Assembly (NCBI RefSeq): GCF_001434585.1
Contig: NZ_AZDB01000002.1
Location: 57,323-121,322, forward strand
Source: Companilactobacillus crustorum JCM 15951
Lineage (GTDB): Bacteria > Bacillota > Bacilli > Lactobacillales > Lactobacillaceae
Length of the DNA stretch: 64,000 nucleotides
Reading direction: 5' to 3'
How positions within the stretch are numbered: position 1 is the stretch's first letter; each line of letters starts with the position of its first letter. Below the pieces are notes generated by a model, which saw nothing but the letters and a program-made list of their open reading frames with translations, did no database searches and was not told where the DNA came from. Made by a program: the position numbers and the translations under genes. Positions 6,508 to 16,506 of the stretch are shown one piece after another.

Positions 6508-7828
6508 TTTCACTCCTCCATTTCTTTGCTCTATTTGTTGAAGTTGGATACGTTGTAGCAATATTACCTGTTTCAGGGTTAACTGCTACCGTTACTTTAG
6601 CACCACCATATTTTTTTGAAGATCTTCCGTAAGTATCAACTTTTACAGGAAAAATTTTTAGTGGATTTATCAAAGCATCTTTTATGTCATCAATCGATAC
6701 ATTTCTTTCAAGTGACCTATCTACAAGATATTGACTAATGCCAGTAATATTAACACCATCCGATGTCCTTATACCAATTATACTATCGGCAGCAATCTGT
6801 TGCATAGCTTTATACCAATCATTGTAGGACATATTTTCAATAGATCTTCCTTTATCAGTAATTGGATCACGCATCCAACGTTTCTTAACATCAGGAAGTC
6901 CTTCAATATGTGGAACAGTAGTACATCGACAATGAGGATAAATTAAAGGATAGTTAATACCTTCCTTTTTCTCTGACATCTTAAATATTTCACCATCTAA
7001 GTGAGCACAAACTTCACAAGTATGAGATTCAAGCGTTGCCATATATTGAAACTCTTCAATACCAGACTCCTCATAAGCTTTAGAAGTAGCTTGTTCAGCA
7101 ATATGACCCATCTCGGTAATGACTAATCGATGTATTTGATGTCTACGAATACCTTCAAATCTTTGTTGAAACATCTTAGTGACACTTTGAGGGCTGTAAC
7201 CCATGAACGTTTCACGTAGCATGACATCAACTAATTGATTAGGAAGTTCTTCATGATAATTCTTCCAAACTCGTTTAGAGAAATCCTCTTTGTGCCAAGG
7301 CTGATTAACAATATATTTAATCTGATCTTCATTGAATCTAGCAAACTCACTGGTAATCTTGTTTTGCTGAACCTGAGTATTAAAAATAGTCGTCATGTAA
7401 GTTTCCTGGAACTGATTAGTTAATTCATTAGATAAACTATCAGTCTCATCACTTGCAAAACGACTACTAATTTCTTTAAGTTGCTCTTCTAAATTCTGCA
7501 ACCTAGCTATTCTACTTTTGAAATACTCCGAATCTAGTTCTTTAGTGTAACCACCTTTAATAGCCTTACGTTTGAACTCTTCAAGAGTCATAGTCCAATT
7601 AGTACTACCAACAGTACTTAATAACTTCTTAGCAGTGTCAGGATCAATATCATGATTGTTAGCATATTTTGAATACCAGGTATTAGCTTCTTGCTCTAAT
7701 TCATACTCTAAGCTAGATAATCTCGATTTTAGATTGTTCTCATAATCAGCAGTATTCTGAAGTTCCTGAGCTTTAATCCTAAGATAACGTTTATCCCAAT
7801 AACTGAGCTTAGTCATCTTCATTACCAT
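6494..7828 (-). CDS. Phage minor head protein (MuF/SPP1 gp7-like) with C-terminal nuclease-like toxin domain
   Basis: 444 residues. Residues about 1-160 are helical; about 165-310 form the Mu-F head morphogenesis domain with the cysteine pair HTCEVC near 269-274 and YPHCRC near 297-302. After a linker (320-350) comes an extra domain of about 95 residues containing RSLERNVSIDDIKDALINPL, then KYGGAKVTVAVNPETGNIAT and YPTS. That ending looks like the phage Barnase-EndoU-ColicinE5/D-RelE-like (PBECR) nuclease domains fused to MuF proteins. MuF proteins sit in the head and may be delivered with DNA. The gene overlaps the portal gene before it and the candidate immunity gene after it. Intact frame despite the decayed surroundings. 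Confidence 0.8.
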   Translation of the reverse strand: MVMKMTKLSYWDKRYLRIKAQELQNTADYENNLKSRLSSLEYELEQEANTWYSKYANNHDIDPDTAKKLLSTVGSTNWTMTLEEFKRKAIKGGYTKELDSEYFKSRIARLQNLEEQLKEISSRFASDETDSLSNELTNQFQETYMTTIFNTQVQQNKITSEFARFNEDQIKYIVNQPWHKEDFSKRVWKNYHEELPNQLVDVMLRETFMGYSPQSVTKMFQQRFEGIRRHQIHRLVITEMGHIAEQATSKAYEESGIEEFQYMATLESHTCEVCAHLDGEIFKMSEKKEGINYPLIYPHCRCTTVPHIEGLPDVKKRWMRDPITDKGRSIENMSYNDWYKAMQQIAADSIIGIRTSDGVNITGISQYLVDRSLERNVSIDDIKDALINPLKIFPVKVDTYGRSSKKYGGAKVTVAVNPETGNIATTYPTSTNRAKKWRSENDNQ

Positions 7829-8390
7829 TCAAATTATTGAGATTATCAGGATTAGAATAGCCATCCCGATTAACTTCATCATCACGGCGATTTTTCATTT
7901 CTTCCTGCCAATCATCAACGATTGGATTTGCTTTAGCAATAGCTTCATCAAATGAAACATTAGAAACTTGAGAAATAACTTGCGCATCTTCCAAACTGTT
8001 ATGAATAGCCGTACGAGTCCATTTCTGATTAATCTTTCGACTCTCATAGTCCGATATATTTAACCATTGCATAATTGCTCTAACCAACTCATTTAAGCTA
8101 TCTCTAAAGTATGATTCAGTCATTGAAGCCTTGAGTTCCAAGTGACTGTACAACATTTTGATTGCTGTACCCGTAGCATTATTGGTAGCAAAGTCTGTTG
8201 GATCAATCCCTTGTGCTTCCACAAATAAATCAATTAAATACTGCTGATTATGTTCTGGATAAATTGGACAAGTAGATGGCACTTCCTCTAATTTTTCATA
8301 CGGTTTACAACTGGTACCTCTATAAAAAGGATCAAACCACTTTTCATTTGGCTTATATTCTTGGCGTATCATTTCATTCATAACTAACAA
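7809..8390 (-). pseudogene. Portal protein, 3' fragment (SPP1 family)
   Basis: Only the C-terminal part, about 193 codons, remains. It carries AQGIDPTDFATNNATGTAIK followed by MLYSHLELKASMTESYFRD, a good match to the C-terminal region of SPP1-type portals, which are 450-500 residues long. The frame is closed by a TAG at 8424-8426, so the N-terminal half is gone and the visible start (TTG 8390) is accidental. It overlaps the MuF gene by 20 bases in the normal phage order. This truncation marks the right edge of the prophage remnant. Confidence 0.65.
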
Positions 8391-8451
8391 ATGAAATTGA
8401 TATAGTTTACTGTTGCATATTTTCTACCCCATCCATTACCTCTAAGAGCTG

Positions 8452-8832
8452 CTATTTCCTCATCTCTTTTATTATCCTTGAATCCATAAGATATTTTATC
8501 TGATACTTGTATGTCATATTTTTTAAAAAGGGGCCTAATTTATCATTAGCAGGCTCTAAGCATTCAACTAATCGAAGATATTCCTTTCTCTCAGAATCAG
8601 TACATATTTTCTTGAAATACCCCCATATATGTTGATAAACGTTAGTCAAAGTTTCCTTTGTAGGTTTAACCTTTTCCAAAGATTGGATATCATTTTGAAA
8701 CTCTTGATTCTTTTCTTCAGACCACTCGTTATTTTTCGACATTAGACGAATTTTATCGTACATTCTTTGAGACTTTGACATTACCCAATATTTATTATAT
8801 GCCCATTCATTTTGCCAATTATCATTTTTCAT
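8452..8832 (-). CDS. YbgA-family protein (DUF1722)
   Basis: 126 residues from the ATG at 8832 (MKNDNWQNEWAYNKYWVMSK), with AGAGGA upstream; the frame extends 17 codons further but without a ribosome site. The family core LTNVYQHIWGYFKKICTDSE is typical of DUF1722/YbgA, which occurs alone or fused to DUF523 domains. Length fits the stand-alone form. The family is sometimes found near photolyase genes, but here the neighbours are a phage edge and a surface protein. Biochemical role unknown. Confidence 0.75.
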   Translation of the reverse strand: MKNDNWQNEWAYNKYWVMSKSQRMYDKIRLMSKNNEWSEEKNQEFQNDIQSLEKVKPTKETLTNVYQHIWGYFKKICTDSERKEYLRLVECLEPANDKLGPFLKNMTYKYQIKYLMDSRIIKEMRK

Positions 8833-8883
8833 ATTGTTCCTCTTTATAATTCGACATCCTCGAGCTCGTGATTTAGTAATCAA

Positions 8884-10857
8884 TTATATACTATCATCAA
8901 AAGTCCAATCTAATTCAGTACTATATTTTCCGGCAATTGGATTAGTATTGCCAATATACAGCAATATTCCGTCATCTTTTTTCCAACCTATGGAGGAAAC
9001 ATTGTCTTTATCAAAAGCATTAATCAAGAGATTACTTTTTGACAAATTAGTATATTTTCCATTTTCGTAATATCTTAATGACAAACTATTTCCTAATGAC
9101 TCGGGTTGTGAGACATAGACTTTCATTGCTTTTTTATCTCTTCTCTGATCATCAATATTAACTATATTATTAGGCAAATTTTCCTCATCCGAACGATACT
9201 GTATGTGATTTTTTACTCCTGAACTGATGGTTCCAAAATTCAAATTACTTACTGTTGCATTTAGATCATTATTCACATAATTTATTTCATGCTGGATGGC
9301 TTCTTTTCTATAAACTGTAGTTCCATAATCATTGCCATAATAATACGGTGTGGATTTAAATTTTTCCTTATTATTAATCCCTGAAACAGTTGTATCAACT
9401 GTAACTTGATGACTCTTTATACTATTATCAAAATCCAACCCACTGATTACTAGGTCTGTACTGTTTTCATCTGAATCATCAATCAAAGAATAATTATCAC
9501 TATTAATTTTATTGCCATCTAATTCAACCTTGTTAACTTTAGTTTCCTTATGTAGAGGAATAACATAATTTCCCTCTGTCAAAACAGAATTATCGTTATT
9601 ATTTTTTAAATCAAACTCATACGAAACTTGATCATTATTAGTAACTTTATTTAATAGATCATCTGTGTTTGTCCCGTCATCGTAAGTATTATTAACTACT
9701 TTACTTGTTATAGAAATATCCGGATCATTTTCTACCGTCAAATTGGCTTTATTAGTCGTTAAACTATCAGTCTGAATGATTCCTCCCAATAAAGAAACAG
9801 TTATTTGGGCCTGATATTGAGTGTTATTATCATCCATCGTAGTTTTAGGAATCGTGTAATCAACATAATCCTGATAATTACTACTATTACTTGTAGCTAC
9901 AGTAGTTTTATTACCATCTTTATCATACTTATACCACTTGATTTGAATGCTGCCGTTAGCATTTGAATTAGTTCCGTCAACATTACCATGCATCTTAAAA
10001 GTAGCTGGCTGACCAACTCTAACTTTCTGATCGTCCAATCCTCCGCCAACCTGTATATCTTTATATCCACTGACTGTAGTACCATTGGGATTCTGCATCG
10101 TAGCTGTTACTCTAACTTTCCCGACTGCTCCAGCTTTAGCCACCAACTGATTAGTTGTACCGCCATTTTCAATATCAGCTGCGAAACTAGCCAAATTAGG
10201 TTTACCAACAGTATAAGTGATTTTACCAGTAGCATCAGCTGGATCTGGATATGCATGAATAAAAGTATAATTCTGTGCCAAATCAGAACTTGATTCATTA
10301 TAAATATAATCATTATCCGCTGTCACATTTAATTTGGTAGCATTCACTGGATCTTTAACGTGCACCGCAGTAACTTTCGAATAAATATGAGTCTTTAAAA
10401 ATGGCGTTAATAATGTATAGTACTGCGTATCCAGTTGATACCAGGTAGTTCCAGCTGTTTTAGGAGTAACCGGAAAGTTCATTCGATGTCCGCCATTATC
10501 TTCTGAAACACTACTCCAATTCTTACCATAATCGGTTGATTCAAACCAACGATAATGCGGCGAATCCGCTAGTCCAGTCAACACTGTCCAAATTGATCTA
10601 CTAGCTGAAGTATGAATAATGATGGATTGACCAATTTGAGTATAATAATCCGATTCAGGTTGCAGAGAATAGCCATTAGTAAACCATATTCCCAAAAAAA
10701 CAATAGGATCAGATGTTGGTGTGGCATATGGTGTCACCGTCTGTGTATCTGCTTTTACAGTCGCAACATTTTTTTCAAAACTAAAAAATATACAAGAAAT
10801 TAATAGCAATAGCAAAAACAAGGAAAATTCAAATTTACTAAAAATTTTTCGTATCAA
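8884..10857 (-). CDS. Secreted WxL-like surface protein
   Basis: 657 residues starting at TTG 10857 with GGGGTGA just upstream. A signal peptide (about 1-36, cleavage after VKA) leads into Ig-like beta regions (about 40-380), a conserved-repeat-like segment (about 380-500) and a C-terminal part ending AGKYSTELDWTFDDSI. That end resembles the WxL cell-wall binding domain, but with WTF instead of WxL. The part from FGTISSG to the end would hold the wall-binding domain. It probably attaches non-covalently to peptidoglycan. Possible roles are adhesion or surface assembly; no catalytic motif is seen. It is transcribed away from the SLAP gene at 11148. Confidence 0.7.
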   Translation of the reverse strand: MIRKIFSKFEFSLFLLLLLISCIFFSFEKNVATVKADTQTVTPYATPTSDPIVFLGIWFTNGYSLQPESDYYTQIGQSIIIHTSASRSIWTVLTGLADSPHYRWFESTDYGKNWSSVSEDNGGHRMNFPVTPKTAGTTWYQLDTQYYTLLTPFLKTHIYSKVTAVHVKDPVNATKLNVTADNDYIYNESSSDLAQNYTFIHAYPDPADATGKITYTVGKPNLASFAADIENGGTTNQLVAKAGAVGKVRVTATMQNPNGTTVSGYKDIQVGGGLDDQKVRVGQPATFKMHGNVDGTNSNANGSIQIKWYKYDKDGNKTTVATSNSSNYQDYVDYTIPKTTMDDNNTQYQAQITVSLLGGIIQTDSLTTNKANLTVENDPDISITSKVVNNTYDDGTNTDDLLNKVTNNDQVSYEFDLKNNNDNSVLTEGNYVIPLHKETKVNKVELDGNKINSDNYSLIDDSDENSTDLVISGLDFDNSIKSHQVTVDTTVSGINNKEKFKSTPYYYGNDYGTTVYRKEAIQHEINYVNNDLNATVSNLNFGTISSGVKNHIQYRSDEENLPNNIVNIDDQRRDKKAMKVYVSQPESLGNSLSLRYYENGKYTNLSKSNLLINAFDKDNVSSIGWKKDDGILLYIGNTNPIAGKYSTELDWTFDDSI

Positions 10858-11147
10858 ATATCACCCCTATTCCAATATTTTATAATACTCTAATAAATAA
10901 AATAATTAAAATATATAGAACGAAATAATAAGCAATATTTAATTTTGCTAATTAGTAAAATTATTAAAATAATATAAAAATTGAAAAATACACTTGTAAA
11001 TTCCTATTTATAACTAAAGCTATCCAATCCATTTAATATATAATTTCTAATCAAAATTATTTTCATATATAGTCTTGCATCGCTAACTTGCTAATATATA
11101 ATCAAGTTGTATCTTATTTAAAACATATCGAAAAAGAGGAAACAAAT

Positions 11148-11954
11148 TTGAAAAAAAGAAACATTTTTATTACTTCGGCATTAATTTTATTAGCACCTTC
11201 AGTACTTTCACTTTCACAACAAAATTCACAAGCTGCAACTAAATTAGTTGGCCGTACAAACAGAGTAACTAGCCTAGTCGATTCAACTGGTAAAGCTATC
11301 CAAAATCGTGCACTTGGTGCTAACACAGATTGGCAACTAGGAAAGATCGTTAATATTAGCGGCAATACTTACTATCAAGTTGCTACTGACGAGTACGCTC
11401 TTTCAACCAATATGACTGTTGAAGACAATACAGATACAACTACTGACACAAATACCGACACCACAACGGCTAGTGTTGCTGGCAAAACTGGTATCTTATC
11501 TACAACTGCTAAAGTAGTCGATGCTGACGGTAATGAAACAGGCACAACTCTTGCAGCCAATTCTTCATGGCAATTGGGTGAAACTAAAACTATTAACAGC
11601 AACAGCTACTATCAAGTTGCTACTAATGCTTATGTGCTTGCCTCCGATGTTAAAATTAATGACACTACTAACAACAACACTTATGTAACTCCTACACCTA
11701 ATAAGGGATTAGTTGCTACAACTAATGTGGCTACTAAGACTTACAACGATGCAACTAATTCATACGATCAAACTCTTCCTGCCGGTTCTGCATGGAAGAT
11801 TTCTAAACTAGTTGTTAACAAGTATGGTTCATATTGGGGTCAAATTTCATCTAACCAATATGTTTGGCTTGGCGATGTAACAATTAATAGCGGTCTTAAT
11901 CTAAAAGACAACTCAGAATATATTGCTGACTTTGCTACAAGTATCAACAAATAA
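11148..11954 (+). CDS. Secreted SLAP-domain (S-layer-type) cell-wall protein
   Basis: 268 residues from the TTG at 11148, preceded by AAGAGGAAA; the ATG at 11088 lacks such a site and would place extra residues before the signal peptide. The signal peptide ends near SQAA. Three repeats of about 60 residues follow (about 31-90, 110-170, 185-250), each with a W(Q/K)(L/I) stretch and an aromatic YYQVA or YWGQI stretch, matching S-layer protein A (SLAP) domains that bind wall teichoic acid polymers. A Thr/Asp linker (TDTTTDTNTDTTT) separates repeats 1 and 2. No catalytic domain, so a surface or wall-coating role is likely. A strong terminator follows. Confidence 0.8.
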   Translation: MKKRNIFITSALILLAPSVLSLSQQNSQAATKLVGRTNRVTSLVDSTGKAIQNRALGANTDWQLGKIVNISGNTYYQVATDEYALSTNMTVEDNTDTTTDTNTDTTTASVAGKTGILSTTAKVVDADGNETGTTLAANSSWQLGETKTINSNSYYQVATNAYVLASDVKINDTTNNNTYVTPTPNKGLVATTNVATKTYNDATNSYDQTLPAGSAWKISKLVVNKYGSYWGQISSNQYVWLGDVTINSGLNLKDNSEYIADFATSINK

Positions 11955-11973
11955 AACTATTAGTTTAACTCAA

Positions 11974-12021
11974 AAGGCTTCAAGAATTAGTAAAATAACT
12001 AATCCTTGAAGCCTTTTTTTA
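11974..12021 (+). terminator. Terminator of the SLAP gene
   Basis: AAGGCTTCAAG and CTTGAAGCC with a long loop and a T-run. Its right half and the bases before it reappear at 15713-15745, just outside the IS element. Confidence 0.85.
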
Positions 12022-12219
12022 TTTGAAAATTTATCATTTAATTCTGTCATTATACTTTCTTCTTTCAATAATTAGTAATGCTAAGAATATTCTTTTCTAA
12101 AATAAGTTATTTCAAATTAATATTCTATATATACTTTTATAGTTATTGATTAAAATGTGTCATAAAATTGTATTATAATAACATTATTATGATATATTTT
12201 TTTGGGGAGAAGGATTGCT

Positions 12220-14699
12220 ATGAGAAAAAAACTTTACTTTTTGATGGGCTTTTTTTCAATAATATTTACCTTCTTAATTTTTAATAATATCACAGTATCT
12301 GCAGCAACTGCTATTAGTGCTTCAGACTTTGATGATGGTATTACTAACTGGAGGGCATCTGGGAATAATCAGATAGCTGAAATACCAATTGCTAATAATT
12401 TAAAACTGGGTTACGCTTTTGGACTCGCATCGAACACTAGTAACCAGATTCCCAGTTCATATCTTACATCTGGCCCTGACAGCTCAATAACCAATAATTC
12501 GGTGGCTGCTGGTATGAACTTGTATTTTTCCAAGATGAATATTTTCTTGGATGACGGTGGAAACTATATTAGTTCTGTCTTTCAAGGATCAAACTCAGCT
12601 TCAAATGCTACTACTTTAAATCAGCAAAATGTTTCAACAACTTCACCTGGGTTTATGATTTCGCCTGAAAATTCTACCTCTTTAAACGGTAGAACAGGTT
12701 CTGCTTTTTCAATTTTGGGAAGTCCCGACAGTTACGGTTCTACAGGTAATGCTGGTATGACATCAAAACATTTCTACATAGGATCTGATAAAAACGGTAA
12801 TCCAGCATATAAAATAGTTGGTAACTTTTCAAGAACTAATAATTCTGGTTACAAAAACGGAACATATAATATGGAAATAGAGCTACTTTTACGGGCTTCA
12901 CCAAGTAACTCAGCCATTGTTCAACGTGAAATGTATGTAAAGAATACTGCATCAACAGATGCTTCTTTCGTTACGCTTTTTGGTGAAGATACTAAGTTGG
13001 GTAGCAGTAATAATGGTATCTCTAATGACCACGTTCCAATTTGGGATCTTGGAAATAAACAAGGATTATATATTCAAGATATTTATTCATCAAAAGAATA
13101 TCGTTTAATGACGACCAATCAATTGCCTGACGGTTTCGATAGTTACAATGGTCAAGCAATGTCAACTAACTGGACTTCTGGTCTTTCTGGAGGAGTACCT
13201 TCAGGAACAGGTGCAGAGGTAAACGACAATCCTAAAGGAACTCAACTTACAGCATCTGCGGTTGATTCTTCTTACATCTTAAAATGGAATGAAAAAACTT
13301 TGAAGCCCAACGAAACAGCTCATTTTGGCTCAACAATGGGTGTTACAGCTAAACCTTATTCTATTCCTACTCCTACCAAAACCTATACTAATGAAACAAG
13401 ATCTGATGGAACAAATAGAGTCGGTGACAAACTTAAATTCAGTTTGAAATTAGTCAATAATGGTTATGGGGCAAAATGGAATTCTCAACAAATCGTTGAT
13501 CAAATTCCCAAAGGGCTTCAAATTGATACCAGCTCTATCACCAGATCATATAATGGTACTGCGGCGTCACAGCCGGATCCAACCGATTATGACTCAACAA
13601 CAAGAAAATTGACCGTCCCCATGCCTTTCCAATTAACGGACGATCAATATGAGACCGTTACGTTTGAAGCTACTTTGACAAATGATGCTCTAAGTAATTT
13701 AAATGAGAGTGGCAACCTAGTTAATTCAGCTGAGTTTTTGGGATCTGATTACATGGTTTCTCCAACGATTATAGATACCTTTAATGCCTCCGTAGATATT
13801 CCCGTACAAGCAGCAGATTTTAATTCAAGCTTTACGAAACAAGTAAAAAATATTTCCAACAATGAAGACTATCAAAATTCTACTACTGGAAAAAAGGGCG
13901 ATAAAATAGGTTATCTCTAATTACCTATAGCGTAGCTCCAAGCAGCAAGGATTATCTTGTATCCGCAACTACCATAAATGATGAGGTACCTAGTGGTTTA
14001 GAAGTTGACTTAAGTTCTATCCAAGCAAAAGGAACTACTGGCGATTGGTACAATCAAACCTGGGGTATGAATGTCGGAGCAGTTGGACCTATAAAAGCCG
14101 GACAAAACGTCCAATTACGTTTTGAGGCAACTGTCACCGCCAATTCTGCTGGCACAATAACCAATAATGCTTACATAACAAACGTTAAAACATCCGCTGG
14201 TCAAACCTATAGTAAAGTATTAACTAACGATGCCGATTTAAATGTGCAAAACGTAAATACTTTTCTAAGCGTTCCAAATTTAATCGATTTTGGATCCACT
14301 AACGTCTATGGCAAAGCCAAAACTTTAACTAATGTCAAAACTAATGGTGAATTAATTGTTAGCCATCCAAATAGTAACAATTTTAATGTGAATGTATCAT
14401 ATGATAATGATGATGCGACTTCTCAATTAAAAACTACCGATGGCAAAACTTTGCCTTCTGATGATTCTGGATTGATTTTTATCAAGCAAAGAACTAGTTC
14501 ATCTGACGATGTCGGAACTTGGCAACCAATCTCACCAACTGGCACACCTATTCAGACATCTGATTTTGCAGGAAACCAACAGAGCTTGCAATTAACGAAT
14601 TATGTAGGCGTGAATAATTGGAAATTAAAACTAGCACCAACCGTTGAAACAGGCAGTTATAGTGGAACTTTAACTTGGACAATGTCAGAGTCCGTGTAA
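12220..14699 (+). pseudogene. Large WxL-domain surface protein, frameshifted
   Basis: Starts at ATG 12220 after GGGGAGAAGG. The signal peptide ends near TVSAA. The long N-terminal region (about 35-390) is a beta-rich lectin-like domain, then DUF11-type repeats, then a C-terminal WxL domain with NWKLKL and LTWTMS. Reading breaks at about 13915: the first frame ends GDKIGYL at 13920, and the next frame continues as LITYSVAPSSKDYLV to 14699. One missing base restores a single protein of about 826 residues. The gene at 16787-19236 is a paralogue with its own, different break. It may be inactive, phase-variable, or a sequencing error. Confidence 0.75.
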
Positions 14700-14707
14700 A
14701 AATTTCA

Positions 14708-14757
14708 CCTTCCGCGGAAATTGAAATTTATCTCATCCGTCGACGTCGTTTTTGACG
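14708..14757. repeat. Fragment of the dispersed repeat
   Basis: CCTTCCGCGGAAATTGAAAT matches the left part of the dispersed repeat seen at 26296. It sits between the WxL stop and a sequence (14757-14812) that also follows the second WxL gene at 19250-19305, where the fragment is lacking. So it was inserted after the WxL genes duplicated, or lost in the other copy. Confidence 0.5.
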
Positions 14758-14859
14758 CCTAGCTTTATAAATCCATAATAAAAATCAAGTTTCCTTAATA
14801 ATGAATACAGATTGAAGTGAACCCCTTGAGTTGGAGAAATCCAACCAAGGGGTTTTTCT

Positions 14860-15356
14860 ATGGCTAAATATAATATCAAAACAAAAATAGAAGCAATCAG
14901 ACTTTATAAAAATGGCATCGGAAGTACTACCATTGCTAAAAGATTAGGAATCTTTAAGGGTCATACCGTTCTAAACTGGATCAGATTGTGGAATAAGCAC
15001 GGACTCAAAGGTATCACTAGGTCAAATACGTTGCAAGATACTCTCCATCCTTCAAAATGAAAGTAATTATTTGGTTGGTGAAACACAATGCTTCATATCC
15101 AGAAGCCGCAGACCATTTTGATATTTCTAATCAAGGAACAATATGGCAATGGAAACATCAATATGATCTACATGGTGTCGATGGTTTCGCTGATCGCAGG
15201 AAGCGAGTCACTACTATGTCTGAAAAGAAGAAGGCAACTTCAGCGGAAGAAAACAAAGAATTAAAGAAACGCCTTGAATACTTAGAAGCCGAGAATGCAT
15301 ATCTAAAAAAATTGAAGGCCGTAATGGATCGAACAGAGAAAAAGCCAAAACGATAG
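14860..15356 (+). pseudogene. IS150-type orfA, helix-turn-helix protein, frameshifted
   Basis: Two frames together encode the OrfA: 14860-15060 (MAKYNIKTKIEAIRLYKNGI, first helix-turn-helix) and 15057-15356 (second helix-turn-helix around NQGTIWQWKHQYDLHGVDGF, then a leucine-zipper-like coiled coil). They join at about 15050 by a one-base shift. OrfA binds the ends and, as an OrfAB fusion, drives transposition in IS3-family elements. This one is broken. Confidence 0.75.
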
Positions 15357-15653
15357 ATTCATTATGGCTCTCAATATGATTCAGATTTTTCAATCGTTAA
15401 AGATATTAAATCCATACGTGATGAAGATAGTGAGGCTGAAAGCCTTGGCTATCGTCCATTATCTCGAATGGTCAATTCAATAAGAATTTCTCGCGGAGAG
15501 GACACTGTGAATCACAAATACGCAACACGAAAACAATTAGAGCAAGCAATATCTAAATGGATCAAATTTTATAACAATAAACGAATTCGACAATCAAACA
15601 ATTGGCTAACGCCAATTGTAATGAGAAATAAATATCAAAAAAAATATGCCTGA
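15357..15653 (+). pseudogene. IS150-type orfB, internally deleted transposase
   Basis: Remnants of the DDE transposase: an N-terminal bit (IVKDIKSIRDEDSEAE... GYRPLSRMVN) joined to the C-terminal end with KWIKFYNNKRIRQSNNWLTP. Roughly 200 codons, including most of the catalytic core, are missing. A hairpin (TGACCACA/TGTGATCA) follows the stop. Confidence 0.7.
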
Positions 15654-15712
15654 CCACATTTCTGTGATCAGACATATTAATAAAATTCACTCCAATTATT
15701 GGGATTCACTTC

Positions 15713-15745
15713 AAAATAACTAATCCTTGAAGCCTTTTTTATTTG
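15713..15745. repeat. Copy of the SLAP terminator right half
   Basis: AAAATAACTAATCCTTGAAG and the following GCC plus T-run match 11992-12024 almost perfectly. It directly abuts the right end of the IS element and lies just past the stop of the next gene on the - strand. A left hairpin arm is missing, so it is a truncated terminator copy. Confidence 0.75.
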
Positions 15746-16506
15746 ACAATTGTTAATTCATCTAAGGTTTTTCCTTCAGGCGACTTTAATTGTAGCCAGC
15801 TATTAGTCCCAACAAAATAAAGGAATGTCCCTATCTCATTAACACTGCGCAGACTAATATCTTCAATCAAAATATTATCTTTAATTTGTTTTTCATACTC
15901 TTGACGTAACTGTAAACCAAATTTTCCCGCAAAGCCAATAATACCAGCCTTAGTTAAGGGTGGTTCAGCTACTAAGGTGGCACCAGCTTTGACGACAAAC
16001 TCATTGCGTTTAAGCCAGTAGACTGTGGCTTTGCTGCCCTTATAGTCGATTTTAAAAGGTACATCCGACAATGACTTCAAAAATTTATGACGAGGCTTTA
16101 TTGATCTACGTTTTGAAACAGATTTTAAACCAAACGCTTGAAGCAAGGGCAAAATCTGTCGCCAATATTCCTGAAAGACTTTTTTCGACTCTTCAGAAAT
16201 AGTCATTTTATAATCCACATTAATCTGATAGCCAATTTGAACTATTTCTTTAGTTAAACAATAGAAGAAATCCGCAGCAATAATATTCTCTGGAACAACT
16301 ATTTCAATAAAAGAATTAGCTTTATCGCCATTATTTAAAGCACCAAAATCCATTCCAACTATTTTTGAATTATTCAGCAATAAAAAGATTGATTCATTAT
16401 CAATCTCAGTAGGCTTCATTAAATAGTAAATAATCTTTCCTTGCCTATTAGCAAAATCAATAGAAATCTTTTGATTAGTTAGATTTCCTGTAAAGTTTAT
16501 AGTCAT
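15739..16506 (-). CDS. DUF4357-like domain protein
   Basis: 255 residues. The N-terminal half (about 1-120) is a soluble domain starting MTINFTGNLTNQKISIDFAN; the C-terminal half contains VKAGATLVAEPP, a helix with LRQEYEKQIKDNI, then SVNEIGTFLYFVGTNSWLQL and SPEGKTLDEL, in the order seen in DUF4357 domains of predicted nuclease-linked proteins. No nuclease motif is visible in the rest. It stands alone on the - strand, facing the IS element, with a start ATG in AT-rich surroundings. Function unknown. Confidence 0.6.
   Translation of the reverse strand: MTINFTGNLTNQKISIDFANRQGKIIYYLMKPTEIDNESIFLLLNNSKIVGMDFGALNNGDKANSFIEIVVPENIIAADFFYCLTKEIVQIGYQINVDYKMTISEESKKVFQEYWRQILPLLQAFGLKSVSKRRSIKPRHKFLKSLSDVPFKIDYKGSKATVYWLKRNEFVVKAGATLVAEPPLTKAGIIGFAGKFGLQLRQEYEKQIKDNILIEDISLRSVNEIGTFLYFVGTNSWLQLKSPEGKTLDELTIVK

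Larger units (their letters stand above)
14813..15713 (+). mobile_element. IS150-type (IS3 family) element, internally deleted
   Basis: Terminal inverted repeats TGAAGTGAACCCC (14813) and GGGATTCACTTCA (15701-15713) bound a 901-bp element; intact relatives are about 1.4-1.5 kb. orfA is present but frameshifted and orfB lacks the part coding for most of the DDE core, so it cannot move itself. No target duplication is seen. The left flank is the 3' flank of a WxL gene and the right flank is a copy of the SLAP terminator, so the two sides come from different places. Confidence 0.85.

Noticed and set aside
10107..10313. Short frame inside the WxL-like gene at 8884-10857
   Set aside because: Overlaps a well supported long gene in another frame and has no ribosome site.
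14813..15713. Active IS element
   Set aside because: orfA is frameshifted and orfB lacks most of the catalytic core, so it is not autonomous.
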